From assembly GCA_019187665.1 (NCBI GenBank), contig JABARH010000010.1, positions 124,001-188,000 on the forward strand: a stretch of DNA of 64,000 nt, read 5' to 3'. Made by a program: the position numbers and the translations under genes. Shown in pieces: positions 7,573 to 17,089 of this stretch (position 1 is the first letter of the stretch; every line of letters begins with the position of its first letter). The notes beneath the pieces were generated by a model. The model was not told the origin of the DNA. It made no database searches and saw nothing but the letters and a program-made list of their open reading frames with translations. Origin of the DNA: Anaerolineales bacterium (GTDB lineage: Bacteria; Chloroflexota; Anaerolineae; Anaerolineales; Villigracilaceae).

Positions 7573-10091
7573 GCCTGTTCAACCTTTCCGTTTGCCGGCT
7601 CATCCTGGAGCGGCGCGGGGACTGTTTGCGGGACGATCTCCACGCGTGTCACGCCGAGGACGCGTTGCAGTTCTTGCACCGCCGTGCGGATCATCGCCTG
7701 TGGGTCGTTGGTCTGGCGGATCTTGGAGGTGATCTCGGCTACGGCATGTTCACGCGCCGCGCGCCCGGACGTCTCCTCGAAGAGGCGCGCGTTTTCGAGC
7801 GCCAGCGCGAGACGTTCTGCTGTGGCTTCGACGATGGCGATTTCGTCTTCCTTCCATTCGTTGGCCGAGTCTGCGGCGCGGATGTGGATCAGGCCGATCA
7901 CCTGGTTGTGCAGGCGCAGCGGGACTGCGAGCAACGCGGCGCCGTCTGCGCCGCGCTCGAGGCGCGCCCGTCTGGCATCTGCGGTGAAGCGGAAGTGTTC
8001 CGGCTCCAGCGGTTCGCGCACTTGCCTGCCGCCGGCCGCGGAGTATTGGTATCCAAGCGGGGCGCTGGCGGTTTTTCGTTCCCAGGCGCGGCTGATGCTT
8101 TCTCCGTAAACCGCCTGGATCTCGGCCAGCGCTTGTTGCGTCTCGCCGAGCAGGCGGGCATTTTCGATGGCGATGGCGATCTGGTCGGCCAGAATGCTGA
8201 TAGTGTCCACGTCTTCCTGTGCAAAGGCGTTGACCTCCAGGCTTTGCACGTCGAGCGCGCCGATGACGCGTTCGCGCACTTTGAGCGGCAGGGCCATTTC
8301 GGAGCGCGTCTGCGGCAGGTCGGGGTTGTCGAAGAAGACCGCGTCCGCTCCCACGTCGAGGGCGATGCGGGCCCGGCCTTCGCCGGTGGCGTAGCCCACG
8401 ATGCCGACCTGTCCCACTTTGAGGGCGTGGCCGCGCGCGAGCATCTTTTTTCCGCCGGGACTGTTGGCGGCGCGCAAAACGGCGGAGCCTTTGGCTGGAT
8501 CAATCAGGAAGACGCCGACGTGGTAGAAGCCGAAGGTTTCGCTCACCAGGTTGGTGACGCGCTCGAGCAGGGATTCCAGTTTGGTTTCGGCAGAGATGGC
8601 GCGCGCCACGTCGCTGATGGTTTTCAATACTTGCGCGCGGCGCGTCGATTCTTCGGTGGAGCGTTGCAGCGCGGAAGTGCGCTCGGTGACGCGTTGTTCG
8701 GTGGCTTCGATCACGGCGCGCAAGTTGCTGGTCATGGTGTTGAGCGTGCTGGCGAGCATGCCAACCTCATCCGTAGAGGCGGCGCGCAGGCTGGCGGTGA
8801 GATCGCCGTCGGCGATGCGCCGCGCGTTGCGGGTCAGTTCGGTGAGCGGCGCGATCACGGCTGTGCCAAGTCGGTGTGACAGGAAAAGAAACAGCAGCCA
8901 GATGCCGCCCATAATTGCCGTGAGGCCGATCAGCGCGCCGCGCGTATCCGCTTCGATTCGTTTTTGGGCGGTTATCACATTCTGCTGGGTTTCGGCCACA
9001 TCCACTACCAGGCCGAGGCTGTACCCAATGGATGGAATGGGACGATAGGCGATGTATTTTTGCGTGCCGCCGAGTTCGAGTGTGGCGATTCCGCTTTGGA
9101 AACTTGCCATCTTGGCGAGCACGCGGAACAGTTCGAGTGGGGCGTTGGTCATCAACGAGGTATCCAGGAACGCGCCCGTTTCAATGTCGTCGGCGGTGAC
9201 GCCCAGGTCGGCGTAGCCCTTGCTCGAAAGCGCGATCAGGTGACCTTCGCCGTCAATGACAAAGGCGTACCCGCTGCTCCCATAGCGAATGTCGGAGACC
9301 AGGTCGGTAATGCGGGTGAGTTGCAGGTCTATGGCCGCCGCGCCGCGAAATTGCCCAAACTCATCGTAGACTGGCACACTGCTGGTTACTACCAATCCAT
9401 TGGCCGCCGCGTCAACATAGGGCAACGACCACACGATGCCGCGTTTTTCATTTTTGCCGGGCGCGGCCGCTTCGTACCACGGACGTTTTGTGATGTTAAA
9501 GTCCGGCGGCAGCAACGTCGCCAGGTCCACATTTGGGTAATAGAATGTTTCCCCGCGCGCGCTTCCAAAATAAACGGCGATCGCATCCGGGTTGTTTGCC
9601 AGCAGGCCTGGCGCAATGAAATCAAGTTGTTTTAGTGTGTTGATTTCTTGATAGTTGGCCTCAGGCGAGGCTCCAGCCGGCAGGAAGATCGAACCGGCCT
9701 CTTCGTTGGCGTTGTCCCAACTGCCGCCGGGCAGCATGGTCAGTGAGGCGCGCGCGTCCCAGGTTTGTCCCTCGCCGATCAGTTCCTCTTGTGCAAAAAT
9801 GCCGACCATATTGCTGCCCAAAATGGTCATGGAGGTTTCGATCGAGGCGAAGAATTCGTTCAGATCGCGGGCGTAGCCCTCGGCGGACGAACCAAGCCTG
9901 TCTTCGACGCGTTGTCGTTCGCTTTCGGTGAATTGTGCTGAGAGATAGCTGCTCGATTGCGACGCAGTGCGGACCGCCAGGAAACCGATGGTAACGATGA
10001 CCAGCGTGGCGAGGCCGGTGTTTGCGATGATCAATTTCGCGCGCAGAGAGAGGCGGGTCAGCCCGCGCAGGAAGCCGGAGATGCGTTTCAT
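7569..10091 (-). CDS. Membrane sensor: extracytoplasmic Cache-like domain, HAMP, GAF domains, no output domain
   Basis: The protein has 840 residues. A first membrane helix (about 17-42) is followed by a large extracytoplasmic region (about 45-375) resembling a double-Cache ligand-binding domain, a second helix (about 380-400), HAMP (about 400-455) and a coiled coil. A full GAF domain has GFYHVGVFLID and the NPDLPQTRSEMALPL segment shared by all paralogs here. A charged helical linker leads to a second, shortened GAF-like unit (LLAVPLRLHNQVIG to LALENARLFEE). The protein ends with ITSKIRQTNDPQAMIRTAVQ, the first helices of a GAF fold, and little else. No kinase, cyclase, GGDEF or MCP domain is present, so it must signal through a partner. 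It overlaps both neighbours by 4 bp. The ligand is unknown. Confidence 0.88.
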   Translation of the reverse strand: MKRISGFLRGLTRLSLRAKLIIANTGLATLVIVTIGFLAVRTASQSSSYLSAQFTESERQRVEDRLGSSAEGYARDLNEFFASIETSMTILGSNMVGIFAQEELIGEGQTWDARASLTMLPGGSWDNANEEAGSIFLPAGASPEANYQEINTLKQLDFIAPGLLANNPDAIAVYFGSARGETFYYPNVDLATLLPPDFNITKRPWYEAAAPGKNEKRGIVWSLPYVDAAANGLVVTSSVPVYDEFGQFRGAAAIDLQLTRITDLVSDIRYGSSGYAFVIDGEGHLIALSSKGYADLGVTADDIETGAFLDTSLMTNAPLELFRVLAKMASFQSGIATLELGGTQKYIAYRPIPSIGYSLGLVVDVAETQQNVITAQKRIEADTRGALIGLTAIMGGIWLLFLFLSHRLGTAVIAPLTELTRNARRIADGDLTASLRAASTDEVGMLASTLNTMTSNLRAVIEATEQRVTERTSALQRSTEESTRRAQVLKTISDVARAISAETKLESLLERVTNLVSETFGFYHVGVFLIDPAKGSAVLRAANSPGGKKMLARGHALKVGQVGIVGYATGEGRARIALDVGADAVFFDNPDLPQTRSEMALPLKVRERVIGALDVQSLEVNAFAQEDVDTISILADQIAIAIENARLLGETQQALAEIQAVYGESISRAWERKTASAPLGYQYSAAGGRQVREPLEPEHFRFTADARRARLERGADGAALLAVPLRLHNQVIGLIHIRAADSANEWKEDEIAIVEATAERLALALENARLFEETSGRAAREHAVAEITSKIRQTNDPQAMIRTAVQELQRVLGVTRVEIVPQTVPAPLQDEPANGKVEQA

Positions 10092-11839
10092 GCCCGACCT
10101 CCATCCTGATCCGCCGACTGGAGTTGGATCAACACTTCCGGCCCGTTCAGCGCCTGGCTTAATTCCTGCGCGGCCGTTTCGAGCAGGCTTTCGATGCGGA
10201 TGTTGCCGCTGAGTTTGGAGGCGATCTCCGAGACGACGCGTTCGCGTTCGGCGCGTTTGTTGGTGGATTGGAAGAGGCGCGCATTTTCCATGGCCAGCGC
10301 CACGCGTTCTGAGACCGCTTCGACAATGTCAATATCATCGTCCGACCAGTTGCGTTTGCCGGGAATGGAAATGTGCAGCACGCCGATCACTTCTCCGCGC
10401 AACCGTACGGGTACGGCAAGTTCGGCTGTGCCGCTTGCCAGAAGGCTGGCTTGCTGGTAGAGATTGCCCTCCCGGACCGGTTTTTCAGCATCGCCCAACG
10501 CGATCGTTTCTTCAAGGGGGGCGCTTGTGCCTGAGGTAAAACGGAATCCTTTGATCTCCACATCGCGCGCGACCCGTTCCCACTCGGAACGCACGTAGCG
10601 GCTGTATTGATCCTGGCTGCGCTCAAGCGACTCGCGCGTGGCCTGATACAGGCGCGCGTTTTCGATGGCGATGCTCACCTGGTCGGCCAGCAGGGAGAGC
10701 GAGGCAATATCTTCAGTCTTGAAGGCGTTCGGCTCGGTGCTTTGCACATCCAGCGCGCCAAAGGTGCGGTTGGAGGCCTTGAGCGGCAGGGACATTTCAG
10801 AGCGGGTTTCCGGCAGATCGGGGTTGTTGAAATATACGGCTTCCTCGTCTACGTTTAGCGCGATGCGGGGGTTCCCGGTAAAGGTTACGTTGCCTACGAT
10901 GCCCTGTTCGCCAATCTTGAGTTGATGTTTGCGGGCGAGCATTCTTTGTCCGCCCTCGCTGTTGGAGGCGGCCAGCACGGCATATTGTCCCTGTGCATCG
11001 TTGAGGAAAATACCGACATGGTAGAAGCCGAATTCTTCGCTGATGATTCTGGTAATGCTGGGCAGGAGCTCATGCAGGTCGCGCGCGGCCGAGATGTTGC
11101 GCGCGACGCGGGCAATGGCCTCCAGTTGGCGGGCGCGCTGCTGGCTGAAGGCATTGGCGGTTTCCAGTTCGATGGTGCGTTCGTTTACGCGTTGTTCAAG
11201 CGAATTGCTCAGTTCCACCAGGGATTGGTTGGTGGATTGTAATTTACGGGTGGCTGTCCTTGCGTTATGCAGGGCGCGTTGCAGGCTGTTGGTGGCAATG
11301 ACGAGCATGGCGCCGCCCAGTAGGTAAACGAAGGCGGTGGAAACCCACTGCTGAACCGGCCCGGTGTAGGTGAGGAAAAACGGTTCGATCCATCCGCGCT
11401 CCTGAGCGATTGCGTGCGCCAGCGTGAATACGATGACGGCGGCGGTCAACCAGGCCACTGCACGTCCGTCCAGGAGCAGGGTGGTCAGGGCGATGATGAT
11501 GATGAAACTGATCCCGGCTCCCACGCTTTGATAGCTGCTGACGGCATAGGCCCCAAAGATGGCAAGGCCGAGGCTGGCAATAACGATGGCGGAAGCCAGA
11601 CTCACCCGGCCGCGCCGCAATAATCCGTAGGCCAGGATATTGATCGCTATGACCGGGAGGAAGAGCAGGTAAACGTAGCGCAGGTTTTCTGCGCTGGTGG
11701 AGGCCACGATGGCCGGAAGGCCAAGTCCCATTCCGACGATCAGGAACAGCAGGATGGGATGGAGCAGGGCCGCAACGCGGTTCTGTTCGTCGTCCTCGAA
11801 TACGGGTGGGCTGAGGAATTTGCCCAGGCGTTTCATCAT
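10088..11839 (-). CDS. Six-helix membrane sensor with GAF domains, no output domain
   Basis: The protein has 583 residues. The N-terminus contains FLSPPVF, shared with the 548-residue paralog two genes upstream, then about six membrane helices (about 25-190) with short loops, suggesting a membrane or lipid-phase sensor. A coiled coil (about 195-245) leads to a GAF domain (GFYHVGIFLND; NPDLPETRSEMSLPL). A helical linker with a SRYVRSEWERV motif precedes a shortened GAF-like unit ending in ALAMENARLFQ. The tail (RAERERVVSEIASKL and onward) is a GAF beginning without its remaining strands. The layout is shared with the next two genes upstream. The ATGA overlaps with both neighbours indicate coupled translation. 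No catalytic domain is visible, and the ligand is unknown. Confidence 0.86.
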   Translation of the reverse strand: MMKRLGKFLSPPVFEDDEQNRVAALLHPILLFLIVGMGLGLPAIVASTSAENLRYVYLLFLPVIAINILAYGLLRRGRVSLASAIVIASLGLAIFGAYAVSSYQSVGAGISFIIIIALTTLLLDGRAVAWLTAAVIVFTLAHAIAQERGWIEPFFLTYTGPVQQWVSTAFVYLLGGAMLVIATNSLQRALHNARTATRKLQSTNQSLVELSNSLEQRVNERTIELETANAFSQQRARQLEAIARVARNISAARDLHELLPSITRIISEEFGFYHVGIFLNDAQGQYAVLAASNSEGGQRMLARKHQLKIGEQGIVGNVTFTGNPRIALNVDEEAVYFNNPDLPETRSEMSLPLKASNRTFGALDVQSTEPNAFKTEDIASLSLLADQVSIAIENARLYQATRESLERSQDQYSRYVRSEWERVARDVEIKGFRFTSGTSAPLEETIALGDAEKPVREGNLYQQASLLASGTAELAVPVRLRGEVIGVLHISIPGKRNWSDDDIDIVEAVSERVALAMENARLFQSTNKRAERERVVSEIASKLSGNIRIESLLETAAQELSQALNGPEVLIQLQSADQDGGRA

Positions 11840-13503
11840 TTCACGGCCTCCCTCGCGGCTGGTTTTTTCCCGTCTTCACCCGGCCGGAGTTGCAACACTA
11901 CTTCCGCGCCGGAAAGGGATCGTCCCAGTTCCTCCACGGCGGTACGCATGATATCGTTCATGTCAATCGAGGCGGACAAACGCGATGAGATATCGCCGAT
12001 GGTGCGTTCTTTTGCCGCGCGGCGCTGCGCTTCGTTGAGCAGGCGGGCGTTTTCAATGGCCAGCCCGGCGCGTTCGGCCGCGGCCTGCGCCATGCCCAGT
12101 TCGTCCGGCGTCCAGTGGCGCAGCGGGTCGTTCGCGCGGATGGTGATCTCGCCGATGGCGGCGCCGCGGATCTTGATTGGGATGCGCGTGCCGCCGGTGC
12201 CTTTTTCGGCGGCGGGGGGCGCGGCGTAGGTGCGGAGTCCGTCATACGTGAATCCGAGCGGGCCGGTGGAGCGATGAAAGCGCGCCCATTCGCTTTTGAT
12301 GTATTGTTCGTAGATCTCCTGCGATTCGGCCAGCGCTTTGCGTGTCTGGCTGAACAGGCGCGAGTTGTTGATGGCGATGGCGACCTGATTGGCCAGCGTG
12401 GACAGCACGCGGATGTCTTCCGTTTGAAAGGCGTTGGTTTCCGTGCTTTGCACATCCAGCGCGCCGATCACATCCGCGCCGACCATGAGCGGCAGGGCGA
12501 TCTCGGAGCGGGTGTCGGGCAGGTCGGGATTGTTGAAGTAGACCGCGTCCGCCCCAACGTCCAGGGCGATGCGGGGTTCGCCGTAGGCGGTAGCATGACC
12601 CACCAGGCCGGTCGCGCCGACTTGCAAGCGGTGTCCGCGTTGGAGCATACGCTGCCCGCCGGCGCTGTTGGCCGCGACCAGCGCCGCGTATTCGGAGCGT
12701 TCATCCAGCAGGAAAATGCCGGTATGGTAGAAATCAAATTGCTCGCTGATGACGCGTGTAATGGAGGGCAGCAGGATCTCGAGGTCTTGAACGGTGGAGA
12801 TCGCGCGCGAGACGCGCGCGATGGCTTCCAGTTGTGAGGCGCGCCGCGTCAGTTCTCCGGTGCGCGTCTCGACGCGTTCCTCGAGCGAGTTTTTGAGTTG
12901 GATCAGTTCGCTATTGGCCTTTATCTGGGCTTGTTCGTTTTCGCGCGCCAGGCGCAGGCTGGTGGTATAGCGGTTTTGCAGGATGGACATGGTGAGCGCG
13001 ATGGCGAAAATAATGATGGAAACCAGGAAGGGATCATCGGGTGTGGTGAGGGCGCTTGCGTCGGTTGTCAGCCGGCCGGTGGACTCGACCCACCAAAGCC
13101 CGAAGAAGGTCAGAATGATGAGCGCGGTAAAGATGTACATCCCCCGTTTTCCCAGGGTGAGGCTGGCGATGACCAGCACGCCGCCATACGCGCTCATCGC
13201 GACGTCGTGCAGACCGCTGCCAAACGCAATGTTGAAGGTGATGCCGGCAAACAGGGAGACGGGCACCATAATCTGCGCCGGCAGGAGGATGCGCATGCGC
13301 AGCAGAACGAAACTGGCCAGCAGCAACACAGCCAGCGAGATCATGGCGATACGCGATGTAGACGTGGATTCAAAAATGAATAACGCCGCGATCGCTCCCA
13401 GCACGCCCAGCAGGGCGATCAGCACAACCGAGTTGAGGATCTGATATTGGGCTTGGGCGTCGGGGAGGCTGATGTTCTGGGGAGTGTACCAGCGCGGTCT
13501 CAT
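11836..13503 (-). CDS. Six-helix membrane sensor with GAF domains, no output domain (paralog)
   Basis: The protein has 555 residues and is a close architectural paralog of its neighbours. About six membrane helices occupy residues 25-185, followed by a coiled coil. A full GAF domain has DFYHTGIFLLDE and NPDLPDTRSEIALPL. A linker with YEQYIKSEWARF leads to a shortened GAF-like unit (TRIPIKIRGAAIGEITI to AGLAIENARLLNE). The C-terminal stub is RAAKERTIGDISSRLSASID followed by one short strand. The repeated linker-half-GAF-stub order in every paralog argues for a conserved function and against random truncation. It overlaps the downstream gene by 4 bp and lies 1 bp from the upstream one. No enzymatic domain is present. 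Confidence 0.86.
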   Translation of the reverse strand: MRPRWYTPQNISLPDAQAQYQILNSVVLIALLGVLGAIAALFIFESTSTSRIAMISLAVLLLASFVLLRMRILLPAQIMVPVSLFAGITFNIAFGSGLHDVAMSAYGGVLVIASLTLGKRGMYIFTALIILTFFGLWWVESTGRLTTDASALTTPDDPFLVSIIIFAIALTMSILQNRYTTSLRLARENEQAQIKANSELIQLKNSLEERVETRTGELTRRASQLEAIARVSRAISTVQDLEILLPSITRVISEQFDFYHTGIFLLDERSEYAALVAANSAGGQRMLQRGHRLQVGATGLVGHATAYGEPRIALDVGADAVYFNNPDLPDTRSEIALPLMVGADVIGALDVQSTETNAFQTEDIRVLSTLANQVAIAINNSRLFSQTRKALAESQEIYEQYIKSEWARFHRSTGPLGFTYDGLRTYAAPPAAEKGTGGTRIPIKIRGAAIGEITIRANDPLRHWTPDELGMAQAAAERAGLAIENARLLNEAQRRAAKERTIGDISSRLSASIDMNDIMRTAVEELGRSLSGAEVVLQLRPGEDGKKPAAREAVK

Positions 13504-13504
13504 A

Positions 13505-15151
13505 TTAATTCTCCGGCCCTTCCGGGCGTAGCTTCACGGTGATCTCCGCGTCGCCGAGGGCTTTTCCGACCTCCTGCGCGGTGGCGCGCAGGATGGTTTC
13601 GATGTTGGATGCGGCGCCGATGCGCGCGGACATTTCGCTGATGGCGCGTTCGTGCGCGGCGTGCATCTGGGCTTCTTCCAGCAGGCGGGCGTTGTCGAGG
13701 GCGAGCGCGATCTGCGCGGCTACTTCGCGAACCATGTTTTGTTCCGCTTCCAACCAGCCATCCGGCCCGGATTTGCGTCTGATCTGAATTCTGCCGATCC
13801 CCTGCCCGCGTAGCAGAATCGGCTCGGATAACAGCCCCGGCTCTTCTTTTCGCTCTGGGGGGAGGCCGATCTTTTGAACGATTAGTGGGGTGTATTGATA
13901 GACCGGCGCCCCTCGGTTTGCGATTTCTCTCCAGGCCAGTTCGGCGCGGGTTTCGCTAGACTGTTGCATCTGCTCGATGACGGATTGCGCTTCGGCAAAC
14001 AAGCGGGCGTTTTCGATGGTCAGGCTGATTTGGTCGGCGATGATTTGCAACGTGTCTACTTCGGACGTTGAAAAAGCCAGCGGTTCAACGCGTTGGATAT
14101 CCAGGATTCCAATCACCCGCTCGCGCGTCAGCATGGGAAACGCTCCGAACGAACGGGTCAGCGGCAGGTCCGGATTCATGGGCTGGCGCGTCTGCAGATC
14201 CACCTCCTGCATTGTTTGTGCGGCGCGTTTTTTGGCCGCCCGCTGAAGTATTCCATCATCTGTCAGGTCTATCTGATGCTGGCGCGCGAGCATGCGTTTT
14301 CCGCCTTCAGAGGAGGCGGCCTGTAGAAAGCCATGCTCCATTTTATCGTCGAGCAGGTATATGCCGACGTGGTAGTAGTCGAATTTTTCGGCCAGGGATG
14401 CAACCGCATGCGGCAGAATGTCTTCAATCTCTCGCATGCCGATCACCGTTTGGGTTACCGCGTTGGCCGCGGCGAGTTGTTCGGTGCGTTTTTCGAGCGC
14501 GTTGGTTTTTTCGAGCAACTCAGACTGGGCGGCATTTAAGTCGGTCAGGTTTTGTTCCAGCAGGCGCGCGTTGGCGTTTGCCCGCTGGGTGGCACGGCTC
14601 AAGTCGGTGATGAGGAAGAAGGTCAAGGCGCCGGTCAGGAACAGGACCATGGTTGAGTCCTGCATCTGGACAAATGGCGGGTAATAGGTGGGGACGATGC
14701 GGCCGGTCTCTTCGAGGTAGGCTAATCTGTAGCCAGCGAAAATGGTCGCGAAGGCATAGACCAGGGCCCCGCGCCATCCCAGCAACAGTCCCGCCAGGAG
14801 CACGATGGGCAGGTTGGTTGTGAATGCTATGCTGCGAATTCCATCTCCCATAAGGGAGACGCCGTTGGCTGCCAGCCAGAAGAGCCCCACCAATGATATG
14901 GCTACAAAATAGACCGCGCCGCGTTTGAGTATGACCCACAGCAGGGCGATTCCCAAAGCCAGCCCAAGTGTGATGTAATCAAAAATCTCCAACCCGCTGG
15001 CGGAGATGCGCGGCAGGGAAGTCAACTGATACAGGAAAATCAGCATGAACAGAACCAGGCTGGCGGCGTGCGTATTGCGCGCGACGTTGGTCTTGGTTTC
15101 GTTGCCCGGGAAAACTGGAGGAGAAAGGAATGTTTTGAGGTTATTCCACAT
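13505..15151 (-). CDS. Six-helix membrane sensor with GAF domains, no output domain (divergent paralog)
   Basis: The protein has 548 residues. It starts MWNNLKTFLSPPVF, matching the N-terminal motif of the 583-residue paralog, and has about six membrane helices to residue 190 and a long coiled coil. The GAF domain keeps DYYHVGIYLLDD and NPDLPLTRSFGAFPM, but the usual TRSExALPL segment is altered (SFGAFPM), so its ligand pocket may differ from the others. A linker and a shortened GAF-like unit (SEPILLRGQGIGRIQI to IALALDNARLLEE) follow, then the GAF-start stub (HERAISEMSARIGAASNIET). It lies 6 bp after the upstream gene and 1 bp before the next. Confidence 0.85.
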   Translation of the reverse strand: MWNNLKTFLSPPVFPGNETKTNVARNTHAASLVLFMLIFLYQLTSLPRISASGLEIFDYITLGLALGIALLWVILKRGAVYFVAISLVGLFWLAANGVSLMGDGIRSIAFTTNLPIVLLAGLLLGWRGALVYAFATIFAGYRLAYLEETGRIVPTYYPPFVQMQDSTMVLFLTGALTFFLITDLSRATQRANANARLLEQNLTDLNAAQSELLEKTNALEKRTEQLAAANAVTQTVIGMREIEDILPHAVASLAEKFDYYHVGIYLLDDKMEHGFLQAASSEGGKRMLARQHQIDLTDDGILQRAAKKRAAQTMQEVDLQTRQPMNPDLPLTRSFGAFPMLTRERVIGILDIQRVEPLAFSTSEVDTLQIIADQISLTIENARLFAEAQSVIEQMQQSSETRAELAWREIANRGAPVYQYTPLIVQKIGLPPERKEEPGLLSEPILLRGQGIGRIQIRRKSGPDGWLEAEQNMVREVAAQIALALDNARLLEEAQMHAAHERAISEMSARIGAASNIETILRATAQEVGKALGDAEITVKLRPEGPEN

Positions 15152-15157
15152 GGCGGT

Positions 15158-17089
15158 CTACGGTTCCTCGCCTGGATCAAGAGCGATGATCGCCTCGGTG
15201 GCGTTGAGTGTCCTGCCGAGTTCACGGACGGATACTTGCAGGATGCCCTCGATGGTGGTGGAAGCCCAGATCTTGCCGGTGATATCCGCAATCAGCTTTT
15301 CATAGGCGGCGTTCTTTTGACTCTGGTCGAGCAGGCGGGCGTTTTCGAGCGCAATGGCGGCCTGCGTGGCAACCGCCTCCACCCAGCTGCGTTCTTCGCT
15401 GGTCCAGCTTGAGTCGCCGGAGAGGCTGATCTCACCGATGATTTGATCGCGCAGCGTGAGCGGAACATCCAAACGAGTGTCTTTTTCTGTGATCACGTCG
15501 CCTACAATGTATTCGTTATGTTCATGAACGGCCAGCGAGGTCCACGCCTCGCGCAGGTACTGACGTTGTGCGGCTTGCAGTTCTTCGAGGCGCTGGCGCG
15601 TTTCCTGAAAGAGATGCGCGTTTTCAATGGCAACCGCCACCTGGTTTGCCATGTTTTGCAGGGTTTCGATGTCGCGGGTGTTGAATGCCGAGGGTGTTGT
15701 GGATTGCACATCGAGCGCGCCAAGGATGCGTTCTCCCGCGACGAGCGGGAGGGCGATCTCGGAGCGCGTGTAGGGGAGCAGTGGATTGTTGAAGCGGGCC
15801 GGTTCGGCTCCCACGTCGAGGGCGATGCGGGCGCGCCGCTGCTGAATGGCGGAGCCGACCATGCTTTTTCCGCCGACCTCGAGACGGTGGCGTGATTCGC
15901 GCAACACCCGCCCGGCTTCGCCGGTGGCGCTGCGAAGTTCGGCCCAGTGACCCGATGGGTCAAGTAAAAAGAGCGCGGCGTAGTAGTAGCCGAATTCATC
16001 GGTGATGAGGTTAACCACACGCTCGATCAATTCGGCCGGATCGAGAATGGCGCTGGCGGCGCGTCCGACTTCGTTAATGGCCTCCAGCTGTTTGGTACGC
16101 TCTCGCACCTGTTCTTCCAGCCCGGTTTGCAGGGTTTCGAGGCGGGCGATCATGCGGTTGAACTGGATGGTTAATGTGCCGATCTCGTCGGTGGCGGTCA
16201 CGTTGACGCGGCGGCCGAGATTGCCGCCTTCCACTTCCTTGAATGTTTCGATCAGGGATGAGATTGGGTTGGTGAATGTGCGGGAGATGGCGTAGACGAG
16301 CCCCAGGTTGAGCAGAATCGCCGCCGCGCCGGCGATGATGGATTGGATCTGCATATCCCGACGGATCTGCATGTTACGGACGATTTGTTCGGGGTCGAAG
16401 ATGTTGATGGTGGATTGTACGATCTGGCGATATCCGATTGGGGCGACAAGCATGATGCCGATGCCGACCAGCGCCATCGTGATGAGCGAAAGTTTCCACC
16501 CCACCGGCGCGCCCGCAAGCCCTGTGATCTGGGAATCGGCCTCGCGGGGCAACAGGATGACTCTTGCCGGCAGCAACATGCGCTCCAGCAGGATGATGGT
16601 GAGAATGACGACTACCAGTACGGTCACGAGTCCGCCGATTAGGCTGTAGACCAATTGGTCGAGGATGATGTGGTTTCGTAGGTAGAAATACAGAGTTGGA
16701 GCAAGCGCATTGACGATAAAGGTCAGCGGCAGGGTGATGATTCCGTATCTCCAGGGGTAGGCGGAGATTTCGCGCCAGGCCGCGAGTGATTTTTCCGCAT
16801 TTTCTGCTTCGTGTCCATCTCGCAGCCGCGTATCGAGCAAAGAGCGCGCGTTCGGGGTTAAGTACCAGGAAATGAGGAGCAGGCCGAGGTTTCCCAGCAG
16901 GCTCACTGGCAGCGCGAGGCGGGTCAGGTTCTGGAGTTGCGTTTGGGAGAAATTGGCATTGAGTTGAATGACGAGCATGCCAAGCATGCCGCCGGGAATG
17001 GATAGAAGTTGCGCGAGGAAGGTGGCCGCCAGCAGGAAGCGGCCGCGCGTCCGAAGCAATAGGCGTTCCAGGAAGATGCTGGTTTTCAT
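15158..17089 (-). CDS. Membrane sensor with HAMP and GAF domains, no output domain
   Basis: The protein has 643 residues. It has about six membrane helices (within about 18-280), the last running into a HAMP domain (PISSLIETFKEVEGGNLGRR, about 285-340) and a coiled coil. The GAF domain has GYYYAALFLLDPSG and NPLLPYTRSEIALPL, then a linker with QRQYLREAWTSL and a shortened GAF-like unit (LDVPLTLRDQIIGEISL to AAIALENARLLDQ). The C-terminal stub reads YEKLIADITGKIWASTTIEG. It is intermediate between the Cache-HAMP and plain six-helix paralogs, which suggests the input modules were swapped while the cytoplasmic half was conserved. It overlaps the upstream sensor by 4 bp (ATGA). Confidence 0.86.
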   Translation of the reverse strand: MKTSIFLERLLLRTRGRFLLAATFLAQLLSIPGGMLGMLVIQLNANFSQTQLQNLTRLALPVSLLGNLGLLLISWYLTPNARSLLDTRLRDGHEAENAEKSLAAWREISAYPWRYGIITLPLTFIVNALAPTLYFYLRNHIILDQLVYSLIGGLVTVLVVVILTIILLERMLLPARVILLPREADSQITGLAGAPVGWKLSLITMALVGIGIMLVAPIGYRQIVQSTINIFDPEQIVRNMQIRRDMQIQSIIAGAAAILLNLGLVYAISRTFTNPISSLIETFKEVEGGNLGRRVNVTATDEIGTLTIQFNRMIARLETLQTGLEEQVRERTKQLEAINEVGRAASAILDPAELIERVVNLITDEFGYYYAALFLLDPSGHWAELRSATGEAGRVLRESRHRLEVGGKSMVGSAIQQRRARIALDVGAEPARFNNPLLPYTRSEIALPLVAGERILGALDVQSTTPSAFNTRDIETLQNMANQVAVAIENAHLFQETRQRLEELQAAQRQYLREAWTSLAVHEHNEYIVGDVITEKDTRLDVPLTLRDQIIGEISLSGDSSWTSEERSWVEAVATQAAIALENARLLDQSQKNAAYEKLIADITGKIWASTTIEGILQVSVRELGRTLNATEAIIALDPGEEP